From CAYVFC01 sp964450715 (lineage in GTDB: Bacteria; Myxococcota_A; Polyangia; Polyangiales; JAFGIB01), in the NCBI GenBank assembly GCA_964450715.1, contig CAYVFC010000038.1, positions 1-57,876 on the forward strand: a stretch of DNA of 57,876 nt, given 5' to 3'. The notes below the pieces were generated by a model, which was not told the origin of the DNA, searched no databases, and saw only the letters and a list, made by a program, of their open reading frames with translations. The position numbers were made by a program, and so were the translations under genes. This document shows, piece after piece, positions 16,001 to 23,912 of the stretch (position 1 is its first letter; the number at the start of each line of letters is the position of its first letter).

Positions 16001-16975
16001 ATGCCGCTGATGAACATGATTCAGGCCATCAACTCGGCGCTGGCCGAGGAGATGGCGCGCGACGAAAGGGTGCTGGTGCTGGGCGAGGACGTGGGCAAGC
16101 TGGGCGGCGTGTTTCGCGCCACCAGCGATCTGCAGCAGCGCTTCGGCGAAGAGCGGGTGATCGACACCCCGCTCTCGGAGACCGGCATCGTGGGAACCGC
16201 CATCGGCATGGCGCTGTACGGCCTCAGGCCGGTGGCCGAGATCCAGTTCGCCGATTTTCTCTACCCGGCCATGGATCAGATCGTGAACGAGGCGGCCAAG
16301 TACCGTTACCGCTCCTCGGGAGAGTTCTCCTGTCCGCTGGTCATCCGCGTACCCTCGGGCGGCGGGGTCAAGGGTGGGCTGTATCACTCGCAGTCGCCCG
16401 AGGCCATGTTCATCCATACCGCGGGATTGAAGGTGGTCTGCCCGTCCAACCCGTACGATGCGAAGGGCCTGTTGCTGAGCAGCATCCGGGATCCGGATCC
16501 GGTGCTCTTCTTCGAGCCCAAGCGCATCTACCGCACTGCACGGCAGGAGGTACCCGAGGGCGACTGCGCGGTGGAGCTGAGTCGGGCGCGGGTGGCGCGA
16601 AGCGGTTCGCAGGTCACGGTGCTCTGCTGGGGCGGCATGCTGGTCGAGGCGCTGGCCGCGGCGGAACGGGCGGAAGCGGAAGGCGTGGACGCCGAGGTAA
16701 TCGACCTGCGAACGCTCTGGCCGGTTGATATGGATACCATCGTCAAAAGCGTGCAAAAAACCGGGAGGCTGATGGTGGTGCACGAGGCCCCGCGGGCCTG
16801 CGGCTTCGGCGCCGAGCTGGTGGCGGAGATCTGCGAGAAGGTCTTCGAGCACCTGGAGGCGCCGCCGCGGCGGATCACGGGCTGGGATACCCCCTTCCCC
16901 TGCACGCTGGAGGACGAGTACCTGCCGCTGGCCCACCGCATCGAGCCCGCGCTGCTGGAAACCGCGAAGTTCTGA
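16001..16975 (+). CDS. 2-oxoacid dehydrogenase E1 component, beta subunit (probably branched-chain)
   Basis: The product is 324 aa with the transketolase pyrimidine-binding domain (about 1-180) and C-terminal domain (about 200-320). LGEDVGKLGGVFRAT, TPLSETGIVGTAIGMA, QFADFLYPAMDQI and FFEPKRIYR are typical of E1beta, the last favouring the branched-chain type. It pairs with the E1alpha product to form the alpha2beta2 heterotetramer. GAGGAG at 15988-15993 precedes the ATG. The E2 gene follows after 8 bp. Confidence 0.93.
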   Translation: MPLMNMIQAINSALAEEMARDERVLVLGEDVGKLGGVFRATSDLQQRFGEERVIDTPLSETGIVGTAIGMALYGLRPVAEIQFADFLYPAMDQIVNEAAKYRYRSSGEFSCPLVIRVPSGGGVKGGLYHSQSPEAMFIHTAGLKVVCPSNPYDAKGLLLSSIRDPDPVLFFEPKRIYRTARQEVPEGDCAVELSRARVARSGSQVTVLCWGGMLVEALAAAERAEAEGVDAEVIDLRTLWPVDMDTIVKSVQKTGRLMVVHEAPRACGFGAELVAEICEKVFEHLEAPPRRITGWDTPFPCTLEDEYLPLAHRIEPALLETAKF

Positions 16976-16983
16976 GGCTCGAG

Positions 16984-18294
16984 ATGGCGCTTTTCGAGTT
17001 CAAGCTGGCCGATATGGGCGAAGGGGTGACCGAGGGCGAGGTGGTGGCCTGGCACGTGAAGACGGGCGACCGGGTAGCCGAGGACGAACCGGTGGTGGAG
17101 GTGATGACCGACAAGGCCACGGTGGTGATCGGAGCGCCGCGCGCGGGCAAGGTGGTCAACCTGCGCGCCCGGGTCGGCGAAACGGTCCGCGTGGGCGACG
17201 TGCTGGCCGTGATCGATACCGGCAACGGTGTGAAGGTCTCAGCCGAATCGATCGGGCGCGCGGAAGCGAGCCCGGTCGCCGGTGCGCTAGATGCGGCAGG
17301 GGCCGGGGCGACCGCCGGTGCGGCCGCGGCCTCCTCCATCGAGACACGGGGCGGGGTCGCAGGTGCGGCCGGCTCCGCGAACACGCCAGGGCCGGCGGTT
17401 GCGGACAAGCCGCTGGCCACGCCGGCCACCCGAGCGCTGGCACGCAAGCTGGGTGTCGACTTGAACGAGGTGGCCAAGGGCATCGGCCGGAACCGGGTGA
17501 GCAGCCAGGACGTGCGGGCCTGGGCCGAGCAAAAGCGGGGCCACGCCGCCGGCGGTCCCGAACTCGGAGGGCTCAAGCCAGCGCCGCCGGCCGAGAGGCG
17601 CGTCCCCTTCGTCGGGATCAGGCGCCGTATCGCCGAGCGCTTGCAGCAGGCCAAGAACACCGCCGCCCACGTCACCTTTGTCGAGGAGTGCGAGGCCGAT
17701 CAGCTGATCGAGGCCTGCGAGAGGCTGAAGCCCGAGGCCCGGCAGAAGGGCATCGAGCTGACCTTCCTGCCCTTTATCGTCAAAGCGGTGGTAGCGGTAC
17801 TGAAGAGGCACCCCTATCTCAACTGCTCGCTGGACGAGGCGGCCGGCGAGCTGGTGATGCACGACTACTATAATATCGGCATCGCCACCGCTACCGAGCA
17901 GGGTCTGCTGGTGCCCGTGGTCAAGAACGCGCAGCAGCTAGATCTGCTGGGGACGGCGGCCGAGATCCAGCGCCTGGCCGCCGGCGCGCGCCGGGGGGAG
18001 CTGCAGGCGGCCGAGCTGGGCGGCTCGACCTTCACCGTCAGCTCGCTCGGCAAGCTGGGGGGGCTGCTCGCCACGCCGCTCATCAACCTGCCCAACGTGG
18101 CCATCATGAGCGTTCACCGCATCAAGCAGCAGCCGGTGGTGCGCCAGGGGGAGATCGCGATCGGGAACGTGATGCTGCTGGCGCTCTCGTTTGATCATCG
18201 TATCGTGGATGGTCAAGAGGGCGCGGCCTTCACCTGCGAGGTGGTCGAGGCCCTTCAGGATCCCGACCGACTGCTACTGCAAGACGAGGCTTGA
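16984..18294 (+). CDS. 2-oxoacid dehydrogenase E2 component (dihydrolipoamide acyltransferase)
   Basis: The product is 436 aa. Domains in order: one lipoyl domain (about 1-78) with the lipoyl lysine in MTDKATVVI; an Ala/Gly-rich linker (about 85-138); a peripheral E1/E3-binding domain (about 140-178, ATPATRALARKLGVDLNEVA); a second linker; and the catalytic acyltransferase core ending in SFDHRIVDGQEGA, the HxxxDG active site. It accepts the acyl group from E1 and passes it to CoA. Two-gene E1 and the MTDKA lipoyl motif fit branched-chain complexes. No E3 (lipoamide dehydrogenase) gene is in the window. The fusion gene at 18301 follows after 6 bp. Confidence 0.93.
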   Translation: MALFEFKLADMGEGVTEGEVVAWHVKTGDRVAEDEPVVEVMTDKATVVIGAPRAGKVVNLRARVGETVRVGDVLAVIDTGNGVKVSAESIGRAEASPVAGALDAAGAGATAGAAAASSIETRGGVAGAAGSANTPGPAVADKPLATPATRALARKLGVDLNEVAKGIGRNRVSSQDVRAWAEQKRGHAAGGPELGGLKPAPPAERRVPFVGIRRRIAERLQQAKNTAAHVTFVEECEADQLIEACERLKPEARQKGIELTFLPFIVKAVVAVLKRHPYLNCSLDEAAGELVMHDYYNIGIATATEQGLLVPVVKNAQQLDLLGTAAEIQRLAAGARRGELQAAELGGSTFTVSSLGKLGGLLATPLINLPNVAIMSVHRIKQQPVVRQGEIAIGNVMLLALSFDHRIVDGQEGAAFTCEVVEALQDPDRLLLQDEA

Positions 18295-18300
18295 AGAACC

Positions 18301-20337
18301 ATGCGAGGAAAGTGGTCCGATGACGAAGCAAAATCGTTCGTAACCCGCTACGCGAAGCGGCAGATCGGGCGGGACATCGCGCTGCTGGTGTACGGCTCGC
18401 GATTGATCGGCCGCGACCGCAGCCTGGTGCTGCACGGCGGCGGCAACACCTCCCTGAAAACCCGCTGGCCCGACGACATGGGCCGGCAGACCGAAGCGCT
18501 ACTGGTCAAGGCCAGCGGCCAGGACCTGGAGGAGATCGAGCCCGAGGGGTTCTGCCCGCTTCGCCTCAAGTCGCTGCGGGAGCTGAGAAAGCTCGAAGAG
18601 CTCGACGACGAACAGCTGGCCGACGCCCTGAACCCCAGGATGCTGCGCCCGCGCGGCGCGCGGCCCTCGGTGGAGGCGCTGCTGCACGCCTTTGTCCCCC
18701 ACCGCTTCGTCACTCACTCGCACGCGGACGCCATCCTGGCGCTGCTCGACCAGAAAAGCGCTGCCAAGCTCTGCCGCGAGGCCTTCGGCAGGAAGCTGGC
18801 CGTGGTCCCCTTCTTCATGTCCGGCTTCGCCCTGGCGCGGAAGGCCATCGAGGTCTACGAGGCCAGCCCGAAGGTAGAAGGGCTGCTGCTGCTCAAGCAC
18901 GGCCTGGTCACCTTCGGCGACACCGGTCGCGAGAGCTACGAGCGGCACCTGAAGGCGGTGGAAGCGGCCGAACGCTTCCTCGGCAAGAAACGGCGGCGGC
19001 GCTCGGCCTCCCGCCGGGTGCGGCCGCGAAAGGGGGCGGAGTACGGACAGGTCGGGCCGGTTTTGCGGGGAAAACTGGGATCGGCCGACGGCCGCTACGT
19101 GCTGGAGCTCCGGCAGGACCAACGGATCGGCGAGTTCGTCAACAGCCCGCTTCTCGACTCGCTCTCGCAGCGCGGACCGGTCACCCCTGACCACGTGGTG
19201 CGGACCAAGCGGCTGCCGCTGGTGCTGGATCTGGCCACGGCGGCTTCCGAGGATGAGATCCGGGAACGGGTAGAGCAGACCCTGGCCGCCTATCGGGAGC
19301 AGTACCTGCAGTACGTCGAGCGCAACCGATCGACCGATAACGTCGCGGTCCCGGTGCTCGATCCGGATCCCAGGATAATCCTGGTGCCGGGCCTGGGGCT
19401 GATCGCCGCCGGGCCCACGCTGCGCGACGCGCGCATAGCCGCCGACATCTACCAGCACAGCATCGACGTCATCCTCAAGGCGGAGACGGTCGGCAAGTAC
19501 CAGCCGGTCAGCGAGGTGGACGCTTTCCGCTACGAGTACTGGTCGCTGGAGCAAGCCAAGCTCGGCAACGGGGCCAAGGGGGCGCTGACCGGCAGCGTCG
19601 TCTACGTCACGGGTGCGGCCAGCGGCATCGGCGAGGCCACCGCCCGGCTCTTTGCCGAGCAGGGCGCCAGCCTCTACCTGGTCGATCGAGACGCGGCACG
19701 TTTGCGACCGCTGGCGGTGGAGCTGGACTGCCCCTGGCAGAAGCTCGACGTGGCCGACGAACGCGCGGTCCGGGCTAGCGTGGATAGAGCGGTCAATATC
19801 TTCGGCGGGCTGGATGGCGCGGTGTCCAACGCCGGGTACGCTCCGCAGAGCCCCATCGACACCTGCGATTCAGACCTGTTGCGAGAGAGCTTCGGCGTCA
19901 ACTTCTTCGCCCATCAGTTCGTGGCCTCCGCGGTCACCGCGGTGCTGCGGCGGCAGGGCAACGGGGGCTTCCTGCTCTTCAACGTCTCCAAGGCCGCCTT
20001 CAACCCGGGAGCGGGATTCGGCCCCTACGCGCTGCCCAAGGCGGCGCAGATGGCGCTGATGAAGCAGTACGCGCTGGAGGGCGGGCAGTACGGCATCCGC
20101 TCCAATGCGATCAACGCCGATCGGGTACGCACGGGGCTGTTCTCGCTAGAGCTGATCGAGCAGCGGTCGCGGGCGCGGGGCCTGAAGGCGGACGATTACT
20201 TCCGCAGCAACCTGCTCGGCCACGAGGTGACCGGACGCGACGTGGCGCAGGCCTTTCTGGCCCTGGCCCTGGCCGAGGCCACCACGGGCTGCGTGATCAC
20301 GGTGGACGGCGGAAACATCGCCGCCTCCCCGCGGTAG
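18301..20337 (+). CDS. Bifunctional class II aldolase / short-chain dehydrogenase
   Basis: The product is 678 aa. Residues about 15-230 form a class II aldolase/adducin domain: VLHGGGNTSLK, the zinc histidines in VTHSHADAILALLD (about 138-142) and LLKHGLVTFG (about 199). A middle segment links to an SDR domain from about 430, with TGAASGIGEA for NAD(P), SNAGYAP, and the catalytic YALPK near 575. This architecture is shared with proteins annotated as rhamnulose-phosphate aldolase/alcohol dehydrogenase (YuxG/RhaDB type), but the true substrate is unknown. Its place at the end of a 2-oxoacid dehydrogenase operon, not a sugar operon, is unusual. A basic KKRRRRSASRR patch near 225-235 sits between the domains. 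Confidence 0.85.
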   Translation: MRGKWSDDEAKSFVTRYAKRQIGRDIALLVYGSRLIGRDRSLVLHGGGNTSLKTRWPDDMGRQTEALLVKASGQDLEEIEPEGFCPLRLKSLRELRKLEELDDEQLADALNPRMLRPRGARPSVEALLHAFVPHRFVTHSHADAILALLDQKSAAKLCREAFGRKLAVVPFFMSGFALARKAIEVYEASPKVEGLLLLKHGLVTFGDTGRESYERHLKAVEAAERFLGKKRRRRSASRRVRPRKGAEYGQVGPVLRGKLGSADGRYVLELRQDQRIGEFVNSPLLDSLSQRGPVTPDHVVRTKRLPLVLDLATAASEDEIRERVEQTLAAYREQYLQYVERNRSTDNVAVPVLDPDPRIILVPGLGLIAAGPTLRDARIAADIYQHSIDVILKAETVGKYQPVSEVDAFRYEYWSLEQAKLGNGAKGALTGSVVYVTGAASGIGEATARLFAEQGASLYLVDRDAARLRPLAVELDCPWQKLDVADERAVRASVDRAVNIFGGLDGAVSNAGYAPQSPIDTCDSDLLRESFGVNFFAHQFVASAVTAVLRRQGNGGFLLFNVSKAAFNPGAGFGPYALPKAAQMALMKQYALEGGQYGIRSNAINADRVRTGLFSLELIEQRSRARGLKADDYFRSNLLGHEVTGRDVAQAFLALALAEATTGCVITVDGGNIAASPR

Positions 20338-20351
20338 GTTTAACCCTACTG

Positions 20352-20417
20352 TGTCATCTCGAACGCAGTGAGAGATCTCAATCAACAGTAAGATTTCTCC
20401 CTTCGGTCGAAATGACA
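20352..20417. repeat. REP-like palindrome, GTCATTTCGA family, copy 1
   Basis: TGTCATCTCGAACGCAGTGA on the left and CCCTTCGGTCGAAATGACA on the right form inverted arms around GAGATCTC...AGATTTCTC. Related copies are at 29218-29282, 30198-30263 and 40210-40275, with a partial one at 45371-45398. It lies after the aldolase/SDR gene and could act as a terminator. Confidence 0.8.
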
Positions 20418-20545
20418 GCGGGGGGGGCGATGACAGCAGGGGGGGCGAAATGGCATGGGCGCTGGCGAACGTCGGTAGCGCCATCTGCGCCACCGGGTGA
20501 CAAGCGACTGCCAGCGGTGGTAGGTTGATCTTCTGGGATTCGCCC

Positions 20546-22252
20546 ATGGCCATTGCCAGATCCGCACCGCGTCCGGTCGCCCAGGGAACGCTGGAAGAGA
20601 AACCGCTGGTCCACCTGCTGGTCTATCTGGACAAGAACCTGATGACCGGTACCCTGGCCATCTTCTCCGATGCGGCCGATGCCGAGGGCCAAGACGTACA
20701 AGACCGCATCTATTTCGAGGGGGGAAGGCCGGTGGCGGCCCGGCTGGCGCGGCCGGCCGAATCGCTGGAGCAGGGGTTGCTCTCGCTATTCGACCGCCGC
20801 GGTTCTGCCTTTGGCTTCTACGAGGCCGACCTGCTGGGCAGCAGCGAGAAGCGGCTGACGGGCGAGGTCGATCCGCTGGCGCTGATCGCCCGCTCGCTGA
20901 GGCGGACCGCCCGGGAGAAGGCCGTAAGCAGGGTGCTGAAACGGATCGGCTCCTCCACGCTGCGGCTCTCGCCCGGCGCCGAGCTACACCGCTTCGGACT
21001 GCAACCCAAGGAGCGAGCGCTGGTCGAGCTGCTTCAGGCCGAGCCCAGCGACACCGAGACGCTGATCCGAAACACCGATCTACCCCGAGAGATGGCCGAG
21101 CGGCTGATCTATATGCTGGCCATCACCAAGTCGGTGACCATCTACGAGCGAGAGGGCCTGGCGGACGCCGCAAACGAGGCACGGGACCGGCCCTCGCGGG
21201 TCCGACCGGTCGACGACGCAGCGAGGCTGCGGAAAACGCCCGCCAGGGCGGTGCCCGTGGCAAGCGCGGACGCGCGACCGGCGGTCCGCGAGCAGTCCAC
21301 TGCTGCGTCACAGCGGGCCAGCGCCGCGCCGGGCGGCTCCTCGATGATGGGCGGAGCGGACGCAGATCGCGGGCGGCAACAGCCTGCCCGTCGGCGCGAG
21401 CCGGCAGAAGCGGAGCGGCCGCCGACCGCGCTCCAGCCCTCGACCGCGTACGCAGGAAGGGACAGCGATCCGCCGCCGCCCAACGATCTGGGCGCGGAAA
21501 TGAGCCTGCGGTGGCTGGACATCTTAGATCGCTGCGGGAATATCGAGCACCAGACCTATTTTCAGATGCTGGGCATAGACCGGAACGCGGAGCCGGCCGA
21601 GGTCAAGGCCGCCTACTTCGAGCTGGCCAAGCTGTGGCATCCGGACCGGCTGCCGCCCGAGCTCGTACCGCTCAAAGATCGCGTACAATTGGTCTTCCAC
21701 CACATGAGCCAGGCCCACGAGCATCTGACCGACGAGGAGAAGCGGAACGAGTACCTGAGGAACGTGGACGAGGGGGGCGGCACGGTGGCCGCCGATCGCG
21801 AGCTGAAGCGCAAGCTCGACGCCGCCCTGGAGTTCATGAAGGTGGACGTGCTGATCAAGCGCCAGCGCTTCGACCAGGCGCTGGAGCTAGTCGACCAGAT
21901 CCTGCAGGTCGACGACGGGGAAGCCAGCTACCATGCCACCCGCGCGCTGATTTTGATGAACCGGCACCTGGGAAAGGACGCGCCCTTCATCGATATGCTG
22001 CGTTCGATCGACCGGGCGCTGGAGCTGGATCCCGTGTACGAAGACGCCCTGTTCTACCGCGGACAGGTGTTGCGCAGGATGGGGCGCAAGGAAGAGGCCT
22101 TCAAGGAGTTCAACCGGGTGTTGGAGATCAACCCCGAGAATATCGCGGCGCAACGGGAGGTCCGCGTGGATCGCATCCGCCGCTCCTCCTCCCAAGCCAG
22201 GCGCAAGAGCAGCCTGGTCTCTCTGGTCTTCGGCAAGAAGGAGAAGGAATAG
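20546..22252 (+). CDS. DUF4388 / DnaJ-like / TPR protein, paralogue 1
   Basis: The product is 568 aa. An N-terminal DUF4388-type region (about 10-125, GTLEEKPLVHLLVYLDKNLM) is followed by helical segments ending at IYE, a disordered Arg/Ala/Pro linker (about 205-320), a DnaJ-like J-domain (about 330-400, YFQMLGIDRNAEPAEVKAAY) with the HPD tripeptide in LWHPDRLPPE, and TPR-like helices to the end. J-domains stimulate Hsp70 ATPase and DUF4388 occurs in gliding- and signalling-related proteins of myxobacteria. The combined role is unknown. A second protein of the same layout is at 50722-52473. The ATG at 20546 is preferred over an upstream ATG at 20525. Confidence 0.8.
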   Translation: MAIARSAPRPVAQGTLEEKPLVHLLVYLDKNLMTGTLAIFSDAADAEGQDVQDRIYFEGGRPVAARLARPAESLEQGLLSLFDRRGSAFGFYEADLLGSSEKRLTGEVDPLALIARSLRRTAREKAVSRVLKRIGSSTLRLSPGAELHRFGLQPKERALVELLQAEPSDTETLIRNTDLPREMAERLIYMLAITKSVTIYEREGLADAANEARDRPSRVRPVDDAARLRKTPARAVPVASADARPAVREQSTAASQRASAAPGGSSMMGGADADRGRQQPARRREPAEAERPPTALQPSTAYAGRDSDPPPPNDLGAEMSLRWLDILDRCGNIEHQTYFQMLGIDRNAEPAEVKAAYFELAKLWHPDRLPPELVPLKDRVQLVFHHMSQAHEHLTDEEKRNEYLRNVDEGGGTVAADRELKRKLDAALEFMKVDVLIKRQRFDQALELVDQILQVDDGEASYHATRALILMNRHLGKDAPFIDMLRSIDRALELDPVYEDALFYRGQVLRRMGRKEEAFKEFNRVLEINPENIAAQREVRVDRIRRSSSQARRKSSLVSLVFGKKEKE

Positions 22253-22256
22253 GCGG

Positions 22257-23375
22257 CTACCAGCGAGCGGCGCGCGAGCAGAGCGAGCGTACCTGGTTCG
22301 AGTAGGCATCGCTGTAGGCGTAGCGCAGGAAGGTGAGCGCCAGCTCGGTGGCCAGCGGCCAGCGCCGCCCTTCGAACCAGTCCCAGCTGAAGCCGTCCGA
22401 CGCGGACCCGCATAGCCCGGGATCCTGCCGGATGCCCAGGGCCAGCTGTCCCCGAGCCCAGCGCAACGCCTGGGACGACGGCCGATCGGTCTCGACCGCG
22501 ACGCGGACGAAGACCGGCACCTGCGAGTCGGGCTCGCGGCGGAGCGCGGCCAGCAGCTCCTTGGCCTTGGCCAGCGCCTTGAGGTTGCGCTCCAGGTTGG
22601 CGGTGGCCTCCTTTTCCTTGCGCCCGTAGACCAGCTCCAAAAAGCGGATCTGCAGCGCCTCGATGCGCGCGTCGCCGGCGTTGATGCGGTCCAGCTGTAG
22701 ATAAAGCTCGTAGCTGCGCGCTAGCTCCTTGCCGGAGAGCTTCTCCTGCGGTTTCTCCAGCAGCGGGCCGAACTCGGCCAGCAGCTCGTCAACCCGCTTC
22801 TCGTAGGCATCGAGCTGGCTCAGCGACACCGTCCCGGCCGGCAAGGGCTCTGCCATGTTGTGCCCCTGCACCAGCAGCACCGCCTCGGCCGGCGGCGGCC
22901 CCTCGCTCCCCTGCAAGCTCCGCTTGAGCAGGTCGGCCAGGTTGATGTGCAGCTCGCCCTTGGTCGAGGTCTCCCCCAGACGGTAAGTAGCGTCGCCGAC
23001 CTGCAGCAGCACCAGAGCGTCGCGCGCGTAACGCTTTTCGCACTCGCTCACCCCCTCGACCCCCTCCTCGACCTGCACCAGGGTGGGCGCCTCGCGGCTG
23101 ATCACCTCGCCGTCGCGCAATGTCTCGCGCGTGCGAGAGACCAGGCGCACCTTGATGATGTCGCACTCTGACCTCTCGAAGACGGTGACGTGCAGCCTGT
23201 GGTGGGAGGTCTGTACCTGCGCGCGGTAGGTGGTGTTCTTGGCCGCCCCCTGCACGCTGGTGTAACCGCGCGGCTCATCCGCGTTACGGTGGGTGATGGC
23301 GCCCCCGCCGCATCCCGTGACCAAAAAAGCGAGTGCGGAAACCGCCGTCGCCCCGCGAATAGACCCTAGGTTCAT
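22257..23375 (-). CDS. Putative lipoprotein, unknown function
   Basis: The product is 372 aa. A signal peptide with lipobox (SALAFLVTGCGGG) marks a lipoprotein. The mature N-terminal half is beta-rich, and its middle has charged helices likely to form a coiled coil (about 210-300, YGRKEKEATANLERNLKAL). Four Cys remain in the mature chain. GGAGGGAGG just before the ATG at 23375 fixes the start. No domain recognised. It converges on the DUF4388 gene, whose stop lies 4 bp away. Confidence 0.65.
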   Translation of the reverse strand: MNLGSIRGATAVSALAFLVTGCGGGAITHRNADEPRGYTSVQGAAKNTTYRAQVQTSHHRLHVTVFERSECDIIKVRLVSRTRETLRDGEVISREAPTLVQVEEGVEGVSECEKRYARDALVLLQVGDATYRLGETSTKGELHINLADLLKRSLQGSEGPPPAEAVLLVQGHNMAEPLPAGTVSLSQLDAYEKRVDELLAEFGPLLEKPQEKLSGKELARSYELYLQLDRINAGDARIEALQIRFLELVYGRKEKEATANLERNLKALAKAKELLAALRREPDSQVPVFVRVAVETDRPSSQALRWARGQLALGIRQDPGLCGSASDGFSWDWFEGRRWPLATELALTFLRYAYSDAYSNQVRSLCSRAARW

Positions 23376-23560
23376 GACATCCTCCCTCCGGCTGTGGTCG
23401 AGCAACGCTCGTTCACCCGCGAAGCGTATCATACCCGGAGAGCCGGATCAGCCGCTGCCGACCGAAGCTGTCGCCCGCGTCCGATCGGCCGGTTCGGCCG
23501 CAAAAAAGGCCTTACTTCCCGGCGTTGAAGCCGGACCCGGAATCGGGCTAGGATGGCCGC

Positions 23561-23905
23561 GTGCAACGCAGACAACACGCCCGCTACCACATCTGGTTTC
23601 CGGTGCAGATCGACTCCGGCGATCTCACAGGAGCCATGGCCATCAACCACAACATCGGCGCGGGCGGGATGCTGCTGGCGCTCTCGGCCGAGCTCGCCGT
23701 GGGCGAGGAGGCCTCCGTCACCTTTCGCCTGCCGCCCGATGGCCGGCAGGAACAACGCCTGCGCGGAACCATCCTGCGCGTGGAGAAGAACCCGGAGGAC
23801 CCGGATGGGGTCTGGCCCTTCCGCATCGCCATCGCCTTCGACGAGGTCTCCGAGAGCCTGGTACCGCTGCTCGAAAAGGCGGTGATGAGCATGCAGGAGG
23901 CTTGA
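23561..23905 (+). CDS. PilZ domain protein, putative c-di-GMP receptor
   Basis: The product is 114 aa, essentially one PilZ domain. The opening QRRQHARYHIWFPV supplies the arginine-rich motif and NIGAGGMLLAL stands in for the (D/N)xSxxG motif, with Gly-Ala where Ser is usual, so c-di-GMP binding may be weakened. A beta-strand pattern continues through SVTFRLPPDG and FRIAIAFDEV. A GTG start at 23561 begins the domain directly, with AGGATG as a weak ribosome binding site. It converges on the PBP gene, 7 bp from stop to stop. Confidence 0.8.
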   Translation: MQRRQHARYHIWFPVQIDSGDLTGAMAINHNIGAGGMLLALSAELAVGEEASVTFRLPPDGRQEQRLRGTILRVEKNPEDPDGVWPFRIAIAFDEVSESLVPLLEKAVMSMQEA

Positions 23906-23912
23906 CCGCCGC

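Noticed and set aside
23561..23905. PilZ protein as a certain c-di-GMP receptor
   Set aside because: The second motif reads NIGAGG rather than (D/N)xSxxG, so binding cannot be assumed; only the fold is claimed.
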